A DNA stretch of 64,000 nucleotides from Dryocosmus kuriphilus (Eukaryota > Arthropoda > Insecta > Hymenoptera > Cynipidae), in NCBI GenBank assembly GCA_038277395.1, contig CM076193.1:123782133-123846132 (forward strand), written 5' to 3'. The notes beneath the pieces are model-generated. The model was not told the origin of the DNA and did no database searches. It was given only the letters and a program-made list of their open reading frames with translations. The position numbers and the translations under genes were made by a program. Positions within the stretch are counted from its first letter, which is position 1. The number at the start of each line of letters is the position of its first letter. This document shows positions 22,691 through 33,507 of this stretch, piece after piece.

Positions 22691-22905
22691 TTGCTTATAC
22701 CAGAGGTCGCCAACCTGTGGTACCGTGTGCCCCCGGGGTTCGCGACAACTTTATGAGGGTACCGGTACTCCTGGAGGTACCAGTGTATTTTGAGTTTCGA
22801 TTGTCTTTTAAATTTTCAAGTAATTTGTTTGCGGTTAGTTTTAGTTATACTTGTTTCAATCAAGAAGTAGGTTAGCGCAAACAAAACATCAAGAGCAATA
22901 TAAAA

Positions 22906-24987
22906 ATGAGTAGCAACAAAAAGAACATTAAATTGGAGACAGAAAAGGTTTCTAAGAAAACTCGGCTTTACGATAAATCGTATCTACAATACGGTTTCAT
23001 TTCGAATTCAAAAAATCCTCCACTTCGATTGTGTGCGATTTGTAAACAAACTTTTTCAAATGAGGCTATGAAACAAGCCCTCTCAAAAAACAACATCTTT
23101 CAAGAAAGGACCCTGAAGATGTGAATAAATCTTTGGATTCTTTTTAAAGTAAGGTTCTTGTGGCAGCGCCCAAAACTTCTTACGAGTTAGCATTTTGATC
23201 GTCGAAAAATAAAAAATCGCACACAATTGTTAAAAATACCATCATCCTAGGAGCTTTAATTTTTGCCGAAAAAATGCTAAATTCAACAGTAGTATCTCTC
23301 ATAAAGAAGGTTCCGTATTCTGACAATACCCTCGCAAAAAGAAAAAAAAAAAAAAAGAAATGGCTGCGGGTGTAATAGAACAAATTGGGGAATGTATCCA
23401 GAAAGACCAGAGATTTGCTTTGCAACTGGATGAATCCATGGACGTCAGAAAATGTGAACAGTTGATGAGATTGTTCCAAGATTAGTCACGACCTTGTATG
23501 CATTATCGATGAATGAGTCACTTTTGCAAAGGTCAGGTGAAATCAAAAATTCAAAAATTCAAAAAGAATTAAGAAACGTTTCGGCCAAGATGCTTCTTGT
23601 ATGTTTATAGAAGTAAACTTGACTGAAGAGGGCCAGCATCTTGGCCGAGACGTTTCTTAATTCTCTTTGAATTTTTGATTTCACCTGACCTTTGCAAAAA
23701 TGACTCATTCATCGATAACAGTTGATGAGATATTACGACCTAGATAATGGTATTATGGAAGATATATTTGTGCTCGAATAACTTTCTTGCCATACTACTG
23801 CCTCAGATGTTTCTAACGCTTTACATGAATTAATCACAAGTAAAGAAAAATTTAAATGGAATTGGTGCATTTATATATCTACTGACGGTGCACCAGCAAT
23901 GTCGGGAAAAAAGCATATTTCGATCGCTCTAGTCATGGCTATAAATCCACAAATTCAGTAGATACGCTGTATAATTCATCGACAGGCTCTTGCTTCGAAA
24001 GGATTATGCATTAAGCCTAATGAAAGTATGAGTATTGCGGTGAAAGTTATAAATCATATTGAAACTAAAGCATTCAATAGTTGCTTGTTCAAACCTCTAT
24101 GTGAGGAAATGGGTTCAGGTTATGTGACCTTTTTTTTTTCTCGGAAAAAAATTAATGCTTAAAAATAAATGCTTAGGTTCGATGACTTTCACGTAGAAAC
24201 TCGCTGTCCAGGCTTTGCACCTTGAAAGATGAGACTCTTTGCTTTCTTATAAGTCAAGAATCAGATCTGGCTGAAAATTTTCATAATTCCGAATGGTTGA
24301 CCGAGCTGACATATCTCTCAGATTTTTTTGGTAAATTAAGTGATTTAAATCTTTCTCTTTAAGGATCAAATTGTAATATCTTTAAAACAAGAGACCTGAT
24401 AACAGTATTTTATGTAAAGATCAAATTTTGGATACGATGTATTGATAAGAATGACGTTATAAGCTTTGAGACATTAGACAATTTTCTCAAAGAGCCGGAA
24501 CTTGATTTCACCGATGGCGTGAATGATATTATTTGAAACCATTTTATCTCGTGCACAAGAAGAATTTCTGATCCCCTAAATGACTTCGTTCATAAAAATT
24601 GCTTATAACAATAAAAATTGTTGTTGAAGGTTAATCTCTTCTGTCAAGGTATTATTCGTGAGATAAAAAGAAATGATTCCGCAGAATAGAAAAATGTTCT
24701 GTGTTTAAAAATTCGAGATAAGTGAATTTGTTCATAACAATTTGGTTAGAGAATTTTTGCATGCAGCATCTCATAGTTATCCTGAATTGAGTAGAGAAGC
24801 ATTATCATCTCTTTTACCTTTCCCAATCACGTATTTATGTGAACAAGGATTTTCTGCCATACCTCATGTAAAATCAAAAACTAGAAACAAATTGAATTTC
24901 AAATCGGACATGGTTCTAACACTTTGTAAATTACAACCCCGGATAGAAAAATTAGTTAATTCAGAACAGGCACAAACTTCTCACTAG
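22906..24987 (+). pseudogene. hAT transposase pseudogene
   Basis: The start encodes a BED-type finger region (KSYLQYGFISNSKNPPLRLC, CxxC, SNEAMK). Downstream fragments in shifting frames give QLDESMDVRKCEQLMR, the hAT motif STDGAPAMSGK, and finally the dimerisation region SYPELSREALSSLLPFPITY and FSAIPHVKSKTRNKL (24742-24987). Several stops and frame changes, an A-tract near 23340 and two insertions show it is dead. In intact relatives this enzyme cuts and pastes the element. The family call is based on motif order. Confidence 0.75.
23472..23716. mobile_element. Small foldback element inserted in the hAT
   Basis: Arms at about 23503-23594 and 23625-23716 are reverse complements (ATCGATGAATGAGTCA and TGACTCATTCATCGAT at the ends). 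A 15-bp direct repeat AACAGTTGATGAGAT flanks the region (23457-23471 and 23717-23731), although the left flank holds some extra unmatched sequence. It splits the transposase frame after CEQLMR. Confidence 0.68.
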
Positions 24988-25072
24988 CTCCGCATTTGTT
25001 GAATAACTATAGGATTTAAATTGCCCGTTATTAAAAAAATGAATAAATTAATGTACAGTTAAGTAATATGTA

Positions 25073-27394
25073 CAGGGTGTTTTTTTTTAACTTGAGACAT
25101 CGAAATATCTCAAAAAATATGCATCCTATGAAAAAAATATCTGTAATAAGAACTTTTTATTTTCGAGGGGGAAAAACGATTTTAAAAAATTTACCCCTCC
25201 CCCAGGAGGCAGGGGTGGGGGTAACTTTGTAATTTCAAATGACAATCCCAATTTTTTATCACAGATTCAGATTCTCCTTTATGAAATACGTAAGTTTTAT
25301 TCGAAAAATTTTTTTCGATTCGCGATAGATGGCGCTGAAATTGCGAAAAATGAAATTGTTGACACTACTTTTAGCTCTACCCAGGAATAACGACGCGGAC
25401 TCAGTAGTTGCCTATTCCCTTTGGCGTGTTTAATTTCGGTGAGTCTCCTTGCCTCTCACCATCGGGGTGCTTGATTTCGGTGAGTCTCCTCGCCTCTCAC
25501 CATCGGGGTGCTTGATTTCGATTAATTATTTTACAATAAGTGCTCAAAATGTTGTCCTCGCACTTCGATGCACTTGTTAATCCGATCTTCGAAAGATTCC
25601 ACACAACTGCGAAGTGTGTTTGGTGTTATTTGTGCACAAGCAGACCTGATTCGCTCGATCATGTTATCACGAGTTGATGGCACTTCTTGATACACGCGAC
25701 TCTAGATAACCCTACAAATAGAAATCCGACGCCGTAAGATACGTCGATCTGGCAGGCCAATTTACCGAACCTCCTCTAACGATCCATCGACCATTAAATT
25801 CGCGATTGAGTACTTCCCGCGCGATTGCCGAATAATGTGCTGGACAATCGTCATGTTGAAACCACATGTTTTGTCGCACTTCCAAGCTTAGGTCTTCAAG
25901 CAATATTGGAAGTTCATTTTCTAAAAAGTTACGATATTTTTCACCGTTCAAATTTCCATCAATAAAATACGGACCGATAAGTTAATCTCCAATTATTCTA
26001 CACCAAACATTCACGGACCATGGACGCTGATTCTCAACTTCACGCAACCAATGTGGATTTTGTACACTCCAATAATGCATATTGTGCCGATTAACGTTAA
26101 CATGGTTTGTGAAAGACGACTCGTCTGAGAAGAGTACTAGAAAAAAGAAATTCGGGTTTCTTTGTATCTGCTGAACCGCCCATTGACAAAATGTCACTCG
26201 GTTCTGAAAATCATTGCCATGTAGTTCTTGATGCAGTGAAATATGATATGGATGATAATTATTACGTTTTAATACCTTCCAAACACTGGATAGAGACATT
26301 CCTGAATCGCGGCTTAGTTGTCGAATACTAGCATGAGGGTCATGAGTGACTGCAGCTAAAATTGCGATTTCATTATCAACTCCAGTAACTGTTACTAGGC
26401 GCTTCCTTTTTTTCGGTTGTACACTTCCGTCAGTGATGAAGTTTTGGACAACCCGGTAAAAAGAAGCGCGTGAAGGAACACTTTCTGGAAATCGTTGAGC
26501 ATAAAGCATGAGAGCATCATTGATATTCCTGCCACTTTCTCCATAAATGAGAATCATTTCAATCTTCTGCTGTTGAGATAGAATTTCCATTGTAAAAGTA
26601 ATGAGGTAAGGTAATGAGGGAATACAGCGACACCCAAACCAACTCAAACGAACGTAACCAACAGCAATAACCCAAACGAAAGCAACTAATTACGACCAAC
26701 TGAAATGAATGCAACCAACACACCCAAAAATCAAATGAACACAATCAAACCTCCTAATGAATAAACGTTAATCACAGACAGACGCGGTTATCGCTCGGCT
26801 GGAATGACGTCGAGGATTGTAGACAGTGGACACTCGATGATATGTAATGTATACATCCAAAATCGACTGCCGACAACCAACTGCATTCGGGAAAGGTTTT
26901 CTACAGTTTTATCACTTTTACTGTCCCGTTGCCGAAAGTTCAAGCACCCCGATGGTGAAAGGCGACGGGACTCAACGAAATCAAGCACCCCGATGGTGAG
27001 AGGCAAGGGGACTCACCGAAATTAAGCACCCCGAAGGGAATAGGCAACTACTAAATCCGGGTCGTTATTCCTGGGTAGAGCTAAAAGCACTGTCAACAAT
27101 TTCATTTTTCGCAATTTCAGCGCCATCTATCGCGAATCGAAAAAAATTTTTCGAATAAAACTTACGTATTTCATAAAGGAGAATCTGAATCTGTGATAAA
27201 AAATTGGGGTTGCCATTTGAAATTACGAAGTTACCCCCACTCCTGCCTCCTGGGGGGGAGGGGGGGGGGGGTAAATTTTCTAAAAATCGTTTTTCCCCCT
27301 CGAAAATAAAAAGTTCTTATTACAGATATATTTTTCATAGGATGCGTATTTTTTGAGATATTTCGATGTCTCAAGTTAAAAAAAACACCCCCTG
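25073..27394 (-). mobile_element. Mariner-type transposon with long inverted termini
   Basis: TA flanks both ends (25071-25072 and 27395-27396). The ends start CAGGGTGTTTTTTTTTAAC. Inverted arms run about 450 bp each (25073 to about 25520, and about 26940 to 27394). They share a CT/G-rich tract, the GCGCCATCTATCGCGAATCG block and, in the inner part, tandem repeats of about 40 bp built on GTGAGTCTCC and CACCATCGGGGTGCTTGAT. A degraded transposase lies between them. Confidence 0.87.
25531..26590 (-). pseudogene. Mariner-superfamily transposase pseudogene
   Basis: From ATG at 26590 it reads MEILSQQQKIEMILIYGES, a paired helix-turn-helix region (ASIRQLSRDSGMSLSSVWKV), LFSDESSFTNHVNVNRHNMH (first catalytic Asp), MWFQHDDCPAHY (second Asp), then ARSTYLTASDFYL. 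The third acid, normally in SPD, is lost because the triplet pair now reads STY. In-frame stops occur near 25980 (between IIGD and LIGPYFIDG) and near 25713 (where Trp is expected in FYLWG), and the C-terminus continues in another frame. The enzyme cannot be active. Confidence 0.82.
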
Positions 27395-27496
27395 TATACA
27401 TAGTTACCTCCCACTCTGAACGTATCTGTATGGAACGGAGTACGCAATTGTCATTTAGAGGGTAAATTTTTTTAAAAGTTTGACCATGGAGAATAA

Positions 27497-28173
27497 ACAT
27501 AAGGAGACCAAACTGTAATGCATGGACTTCACCGAGAACGTGCACTTTTTTGTTGCCAGAAGTACGAAGTAGTGTTCGAACTTTCCGTAAGAGGCGCGCA
27601 ACTCGCACTTAAAAAGAAATATGGCCGTCCGTTTCAGTTGTCAACATAACATCATAACCTTTAAAGTATTGCGATGACTATTACTTTGTATTTTAAGACA
27701 CCATAGTACTTGCACTATTTACAACCATTAAATATGTCTCTACATTCGTTTCAAATCAAGTAATTATCTTTTTTTCTATTAACTTTTTTCACCTGTTTAG
27801 AAGCAGCAAAAACTTTTTATAATAACTTAATTTTCTTGCATTCTTCGTTTGTGGTTATACTTATACTAGCTTTCTCATCCACACAAAACAGTAATTTTTA
27901 CACTTATGTAGTTTAATATATATAAATTACCCACCTCCTTCATTTTCTATTAAGTATATTTATACACTGTCACTAGAATTAATTAATAATGCTGACTATT
28001 TGAATAAAAATGACTTAAACTGACTAGTCAAAACAAAAAATATATATTCAAAATAATATCAGACATATTTCTTTTTCAGGTGCGAGTGGCGCGCCTCGTA
28101 CCAGATTTCGAACAAACGTCGTACTTCTGACAACAGAAAAGTGCACATTTTCGGATACACTAGTTTGGTCTCC
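27497..28173. repeat. Imperfect foldback, right arm interrupted by a later insertion
   Basis: About 27497-27635 (AAGGAGACCAAACT, GAGGCGCGC, CTCGCA, AAAAAGAAATATG) is mirrored at 28060-28173. The mirrored arm resumes for about 20 bp after the inserted element that ends at 29457 (TATGCCTGTTCTCCATG versus CATGGAGAATAAACATA). Confidence 0.65.
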
Positions 28174-28175
28174 TT

Positions 28176-29457
28176 CCCTGCTTAAAAAAACCGTTAGAAC
28201 CCAGATAGACCCTGATAGAACATGGGTTTCTACCAGGGTAAACCTGCAGGAGTCCTATATGGATTTTGCAAACGGGTTCACATGGGTTCTAAAAGGGTTC
28301 TAAGTGGAGCGAACAATTTTCTGTAAATGGGTTCTGCCTGGATGTCAACCAGGTCGTATCTGGGTCTAAGAAGGGTTCTACCTGGGTGCATACGGGTTCT
28401 AAACGGGACAACCCTGCTTAGATAGAACCCTGTTGCAAAATCCATATAGGACCCTGGTTTACCCTGATAGAAACCCATGATCTATCGGAGTTCTATCTGG
28501 ATTCTAATGGATTTTTAAGCATGGAATATCTTTACCTGGTTTCTACATCAGTCTTATCCGGTTCATCAAAACACTTGTACCCGGTACATATATGTGCTGT
28601 GAAAGCACCAAAAAAAGGATCGATGACGATCAAACAAATTTATTGTATACATCTTTTCAATATAACAATGTTGAAAAATGGTGGCTAACTTATAACTCCG
28701 ACGATCGATTTCTATTGTGAGACAATAATCCCTACGATCCTGGCGGAATTGTCATGAACTACAATAGAAAACCAGAATTATAATTTCTGTTCACAAATTC
28801 CGGGTAGAACCCGGTTAGGACCGGTTAGACACCCAGAGCCACCCATGTAGACCCTGTTAGAAACTCATACATGTGTTTTACGGAACCTCAGGTAGAACCA
28901 TGCTACACCCTTGTAGGAGACCGGAATGCACATGAAAACATTTATCGATTTATGTCCCTTTACCAACCCATGTAGATCCTGTTAGAAACCCATACATGTG
29001 TTTTACGGAACCCTAGGTAGAACCACGCTACACCCTTGTAGGAGACCGGAATGCACATTGAAAATTTATCGATCCATGTCCCTTTACGAACCCATGTAGA
29101 CCCTGTTAGAAACCCATACGTGTGTTTTACAGAACCCCAGATAGAACCACGCTACACCCTTGTAGGAGACCGGGATGCACATTGAAAATTAATTTTTATA
29201 TAAATACGGCAGATAGGTCCCAGTTAGACTCTGTTAGGTCCCCAGTTAGGAAAAATAATAATAAATTTCTGGTACCAAATCCCCACGTTGAACCCTGTTA
29301 GACCCTGTTAGATCCCCAGTTAGGAAAATAATAATTAATTAATTTCTGGTACCAAATCCCCATGTACAACCCTGTTAGATCCGTGTTAAGCCCAGTTAGA
29401 CCCATGTAGAACCCACCTGGGTTCCATTCCGGTTTCTAACGGTTTTTTTAAGCAGGG
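28176..29457. mobile_element. CCCT-family element, copy 1
   Basis: Ends are CCCTGCTTAAAAAAACCG and CGGTTTTTTTAAGCAGGG, with TT on both sides. The arms are dominated by variants of GGGTTCTA and ACCCTGTTAGA. A unit of roughly 120-130 bp occurs three times in tandem at about 28850-29190. The conserved core (minus orientation, about 28590-28756) includes GTGAAAGCACCAAAAAAAGG, ATCGATGACGATCAAAC and GAGACAATAATCCCT. No protein is encoded. The empty site is visible in the mirrored arm at about 27490, supporting a 2-bp TT duplication. Confidence 0.75.
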
Positions 29458-29459
29458 TT

Positions 29460-30020
29460 ATGCCTGTTCTCCATGAGTTTGATGATCTCTGGCTTATATC
29501 AACGGCCATTGTCCTCTTTTAGTTGTTAGTCATAATTAGTTATTACTTTTACATAATTTAACGACAAAATAAGTATAAATAATGCATCCAAACACCGAAA
29601 ATTCAGCAGATGCCAATTTTATCCATCAATTTGTTCATAACAGTTCAAAAAAATTTAATTCATTGAGACTAATTTTCTAATTGTATGGATTTTTGAGGAG
29701 ATATCAATAAATAGAGCAAATTATTATGTAGCACAAATATAATAAGCTCTGGATTTTCGTCATTTTAAAACTTAAATAATTACTTAACATTTTTTAAAAT
29801 GGCTTCGATAGAAAATTTAATAAGCTTTAATTTCAAAAAAGGAACCTTAAAATACGTTGGAACTTGGAAGTTTTGGAACTTTTTGAACTAAAACTTCCAT
29901 TTTTTCGTCTTCTTACAACACCCTCTGTATTTCATTCTATTTTCTTTTTTTTTTTTTTATTTGTCATAAGCTAATATTTACTATTTAGCGTACAAGTAAA
30001 TGTATATAACAATATTGAAA
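29460..30020. other. AT-rich stretch, nothing assigned
   Basis: No coding segment was recognised. A 16-base T-tract with a pyrimidine-rich lead lies at about 29940-29960. Confidence 0.35.
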
Positions 30021-30023
30021 AAT

Positions 30024-30298
30024 CTCTTTTGCAGATTTCCATCACAAAGGAAAGAAAAAAGGGCGTGGAACCACCAAATAAGGAAAGGAATGAATCTTTT
30101 CAGGAGCCCAGTGGCGACCGTTACAATCATCAATTTTACAACTGCATTTTTCTGTGGAGCATGTGCAATGTGCATGTATTCATTTTCATTGCATTGCGTG
30201 TTGCTCAGGTCTGGTCGGCGCGCCGAGATGTACTTACGGCGAATAACGACGGACTGCGTAATTGCTCGAGAGTGCGAGTCGCCCGGTTTTTCTAGGGC
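30024..30298 (+). other. Exon-like module B, homologous to module A
   Basis: After TTTTGCAG the frame matching module A reads FPSQRKEKRAWNHQIRKGMN, LFRSPVATVTIINFTTAFFC, then GACAMCMYSFSL, again a hydrophobic stretch. It is aligned without gaps to 21168-21300 at the DNA level and stays open past 30298 in a less AT-rich sequence. The retained protein pattern is F..QR, a basic stretch, FR.P, VTI.NF and a hydrophobic segment. I do not know the product. Confidence 0.4.
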
Positions 30299-30439
30299 AA
30301 AGCCCAGTGGCCTGGTCCCCACTGGTCCCCACTCATCCCTTTGCGACTTTGTCATTCTGGAGTGCGTACACACGTAACATGGGTGCATCATGGACTATGG
30401 AGTATATCGCAACCACTATATGTCTATATACTGTTACCA

Positions 30440-33400
30440 GCTAAATACGATGAGTTAACGTTAAAAGAGACTAACTGGTCATCCACCTGATCCTGGAGCC
30501 AGAAGCCAGACCTGGTCCATGGCTTCGCCTTAAGTGCCTTAATAGTTGATGCAACTACTTTGGCTTGTCAGGAGGCTGTTTGTGAGTACACTAGTACATA
30601 CTGAATAGTTTTATACTCACTCCGAGTACTAGGCATCTGCTACTACGTCACATCCTGGCTCATCTGGACGAGCAGAAAAAGAAAGGCAAGAACGTTGATC
30701 ATCAGAACATTCGTCATAATAGCTAGCTAAGCTCCCTGGAGACTGGAGTTGCTTAGAATCTTAGAGGCTAGAACCATGTCTTTCCTCAATCATGGAAACA
30801 TTAAGGAGGCTCTGTTTCAGATTAGGCCCTGTATCCTTTATTTTTGTCTGGTCCTTTAAAAATTGGACCGTTTTAAAAAATAATCCCTAAATCCTAATTC
30901 TTCTTTTATTCCAGAGGTGCTAAGTTCTAATAGTTTGGTTTTATTTTAAACAGAGCAGTTGCAAAATTTCCCATTTCATAATGAATTTCTAGATCTTCTT
31001 GTGTGTTGTAAGGAACAGAAAAGTTCATTGAAAATTTAAAGTTCCAGTGTTTTGAAGTACGAGGTTCCCCTTTTAAAAATTTTAAAGGGACCATTTAAAG
31101 AGACATATCGGGGTGGCCGCTGGACCGGGAAACTGGGAAATGACAGTGATCTTTTTTTTGACTGAGAATATTATATTTCGCTTGATATCATACGAAATAA
31201 TGTGAGATTGAACGAGTTCGTTTTGAAAATGATTTAAAATATCTACAACTAACATTGGGATTTGCACAGTCTTAAGCACTTATATTTTTAAGTTGGTCAA
31301 TTTTAAAACCGATTTGTAAAATCCTTTAATTTTGAAGTCTTGAATTTGCGAATTTTTATTTTTAGGCCTCAAAATCTGTAATCGTTTAAATAGAGATGGA
31401 CCACTGATATTTTTGGTGATTGAAATATGAAGAGCAGAGGGTTGCGAATTTTTTCTAGTATAATTTTAGGACCAAACTTGTACAGTGTGTCAAAAAAAAA
31501 ATTGCATACGTGTTTTTACAACTTTTTAATTTTATTTTATTAGAAATAGAAATATGGTAAAATCCATAGGAAAAATTGTATAAAATTTTGCAAAAAGCAT
31601 GTAAATTCGGTTATACATTAAAAATTACAAAACTAAAATTTTATTATTTAACTTTCGCAACTTTTAATAGACTTTTTGCAAGATTTTAAACTGTATCTCG
31701 TATGGATTCTACAATATTCCTACTTGATGAAGAAATAAAAACTTGTGAATAAAGTATGTGATTTTTAAAAGTCAGAGTGGTAATAGTTTAAAAATATGCA
31801 ATTTAGAATGCTTATTTTAAGCCTGCCAGCTAGCCAATATTATACTTTTGGTTTTTTTAAGTCCCTTGTGGTCTTCTTTTCAAAATATTATTTGGAAAAG
31901 ATTTTGTTTAATTATAAAAATTGTACTGAAAAATATGTAAAGTTTTTTTTTAATTTAGGTATTTCAGATTGAAACAGATTGAAATATACAAAATTGTTGG
32001 GTTTCAATTGTCAATTTCACAAAATTGTATAATTCAGAAATTAAGACTTAAATAGATCAAGATTTTTTAATTCATAATGCTTGAGATTGAATAATTTTAG
32101 ATTGAAAAGTAGTAGAAACACTATAGCGTCTTCTCAATTTTACAAGTTTATTTTTCACAGAAGACCTTAATAGTTGAGCAATTTGAAGTTGGTAGTCTTT
32201 AGTATTGAAAAAATGGAATTTTCAAGACTTCGAAACTGAAGCCTTTGGGGCCGTTCCAGTATTATATAACACAATTTTTCATAAATTTTGACCCCCCCCC
32301 CCCCCCAATGCGTTACGTAATACTTAAAGGATCCCTTTACTATTCTGAAAATTTATTTGAAGTTGAAAGCCTTATTACATACGTAGTTGCGAAATTTTAA
32401 GTTTGAAGTGTTCAATTAATACTTTAATTCTTATTACTTCAAAGCGATAAAAATAGAATAATTGCAAACTAAAATTTTCAAAATTGTACATTTCTAAACT
32501 AGAAATGCTTGGGAATTGAACAATGAATTTTAGCGGCATAATAAATCGTACAATTTTGCAATTTAAAATTCTACTTTAAATTTGAAAATTACATTTTAAA
32601 ATCAAAATCTTATAAAAATGGAATAATTTTTAGGTTCGAAAATTCCACATTTTTTTATTCAAATTCAAATTGTTCAAAATTGAGGAATAAACAGTTGAGC
32701 AAGGATCACAATTTCACAACATTCAAAATCGAATAGACTAGGATTGAAATTTAGAAAATTAGTCAATTTCACATTTAAAGCGCAGTTGTACAATTTTTAA
32801 AATTGAAGCATCAAAAACTGTTGTTTGCTTTCTTCAATTTCGAATGTTCATTTCTAATTTTTGAACGTTTCAGAATTGTTCCGCATAGACTTTTTATTAT
32901 ATATTCTTTCGGGAAAACTTCAAATTATAATAATTATTTAGCCTTGAATGCTTGAATGCCCGGAAAATGATAGGGAATATTTTTTTGAATCTTAAATTGG
33001 ATTTGTAATACAAAAATGTTTAATCTTTCAAATAGATCAAAATTTTCAAAGTTTGAAACTTAATTAGACTTTCCTTTTTGAAATAAAAATTTTACTAAAA
33101 GGCTTCGTAACCGAAATCTCTGAGCCGAAATTTCCGTATCATTTACAAGTCGATGCACTTGAAACAGTTATTTTATTTCGCACCCATATTGGTAAATAAG
33201 GTCGTAAAACAAGCGGAGCTTTGATCGAGTCCTTTTAATTTTGAAGGACCGTTAGAGTTGAAATGGGAACAACGCGGTCCAAACCCAAAGCCCAAGTACG
33301 AAACTGGGTCCATCTTCCGCATTTCTGCAACTGGCTCTCATCGTCCATTAATGTAATAACATATCGTCCCAAAGGATTTTTGAAATTTTCAAAATTATAG

Positions 33401-33500
33401 GAGATACAACATATTGAATTTTTGGGTAGTATTTTTTTGAATTATCGACATTTCTGGAACCGATATTTGGATTGCGATGAAATTTTGAGGTATTGCAGAT
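30440..33500. other. Mostly AT-rich intergenic region
   Basis: A less AT-rich patch at about 30440-30790 shows no convincing frame. At about 32250-32330 there is a 16-base C-tract followed by AATGCGTTACGTAATAC, flanked by weakly mirrored words (CCAGTATTA and TAATACTT), perhaps a short repeat. The rest shows nothing I can name. Confidence 0.35.
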
Positions 33501-33507
33501 GAAATAA

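Larger units (their letters stand above)
22701..25070 (+). mobile_element. hAT-family transposon remnant (ZBED/SCAND3-like)
   Basis: The left end CAGAGGTCGCCAACCTG matches hAT terminal repeats. It carries a decayed transposase on the plus strand, interrupted by a foldback insert and by a copy of the 150-bp repeat. No matching right end was found; the element appears cut off where the mariner begins at 25073. Confidence 0.78.

Noticed and set aside
30000..30391. 136-codon minus-strand frame over module B
   Set aside because: It has no recognisable domain, and the gap-free homology with module A fits the plus-strand frame better.
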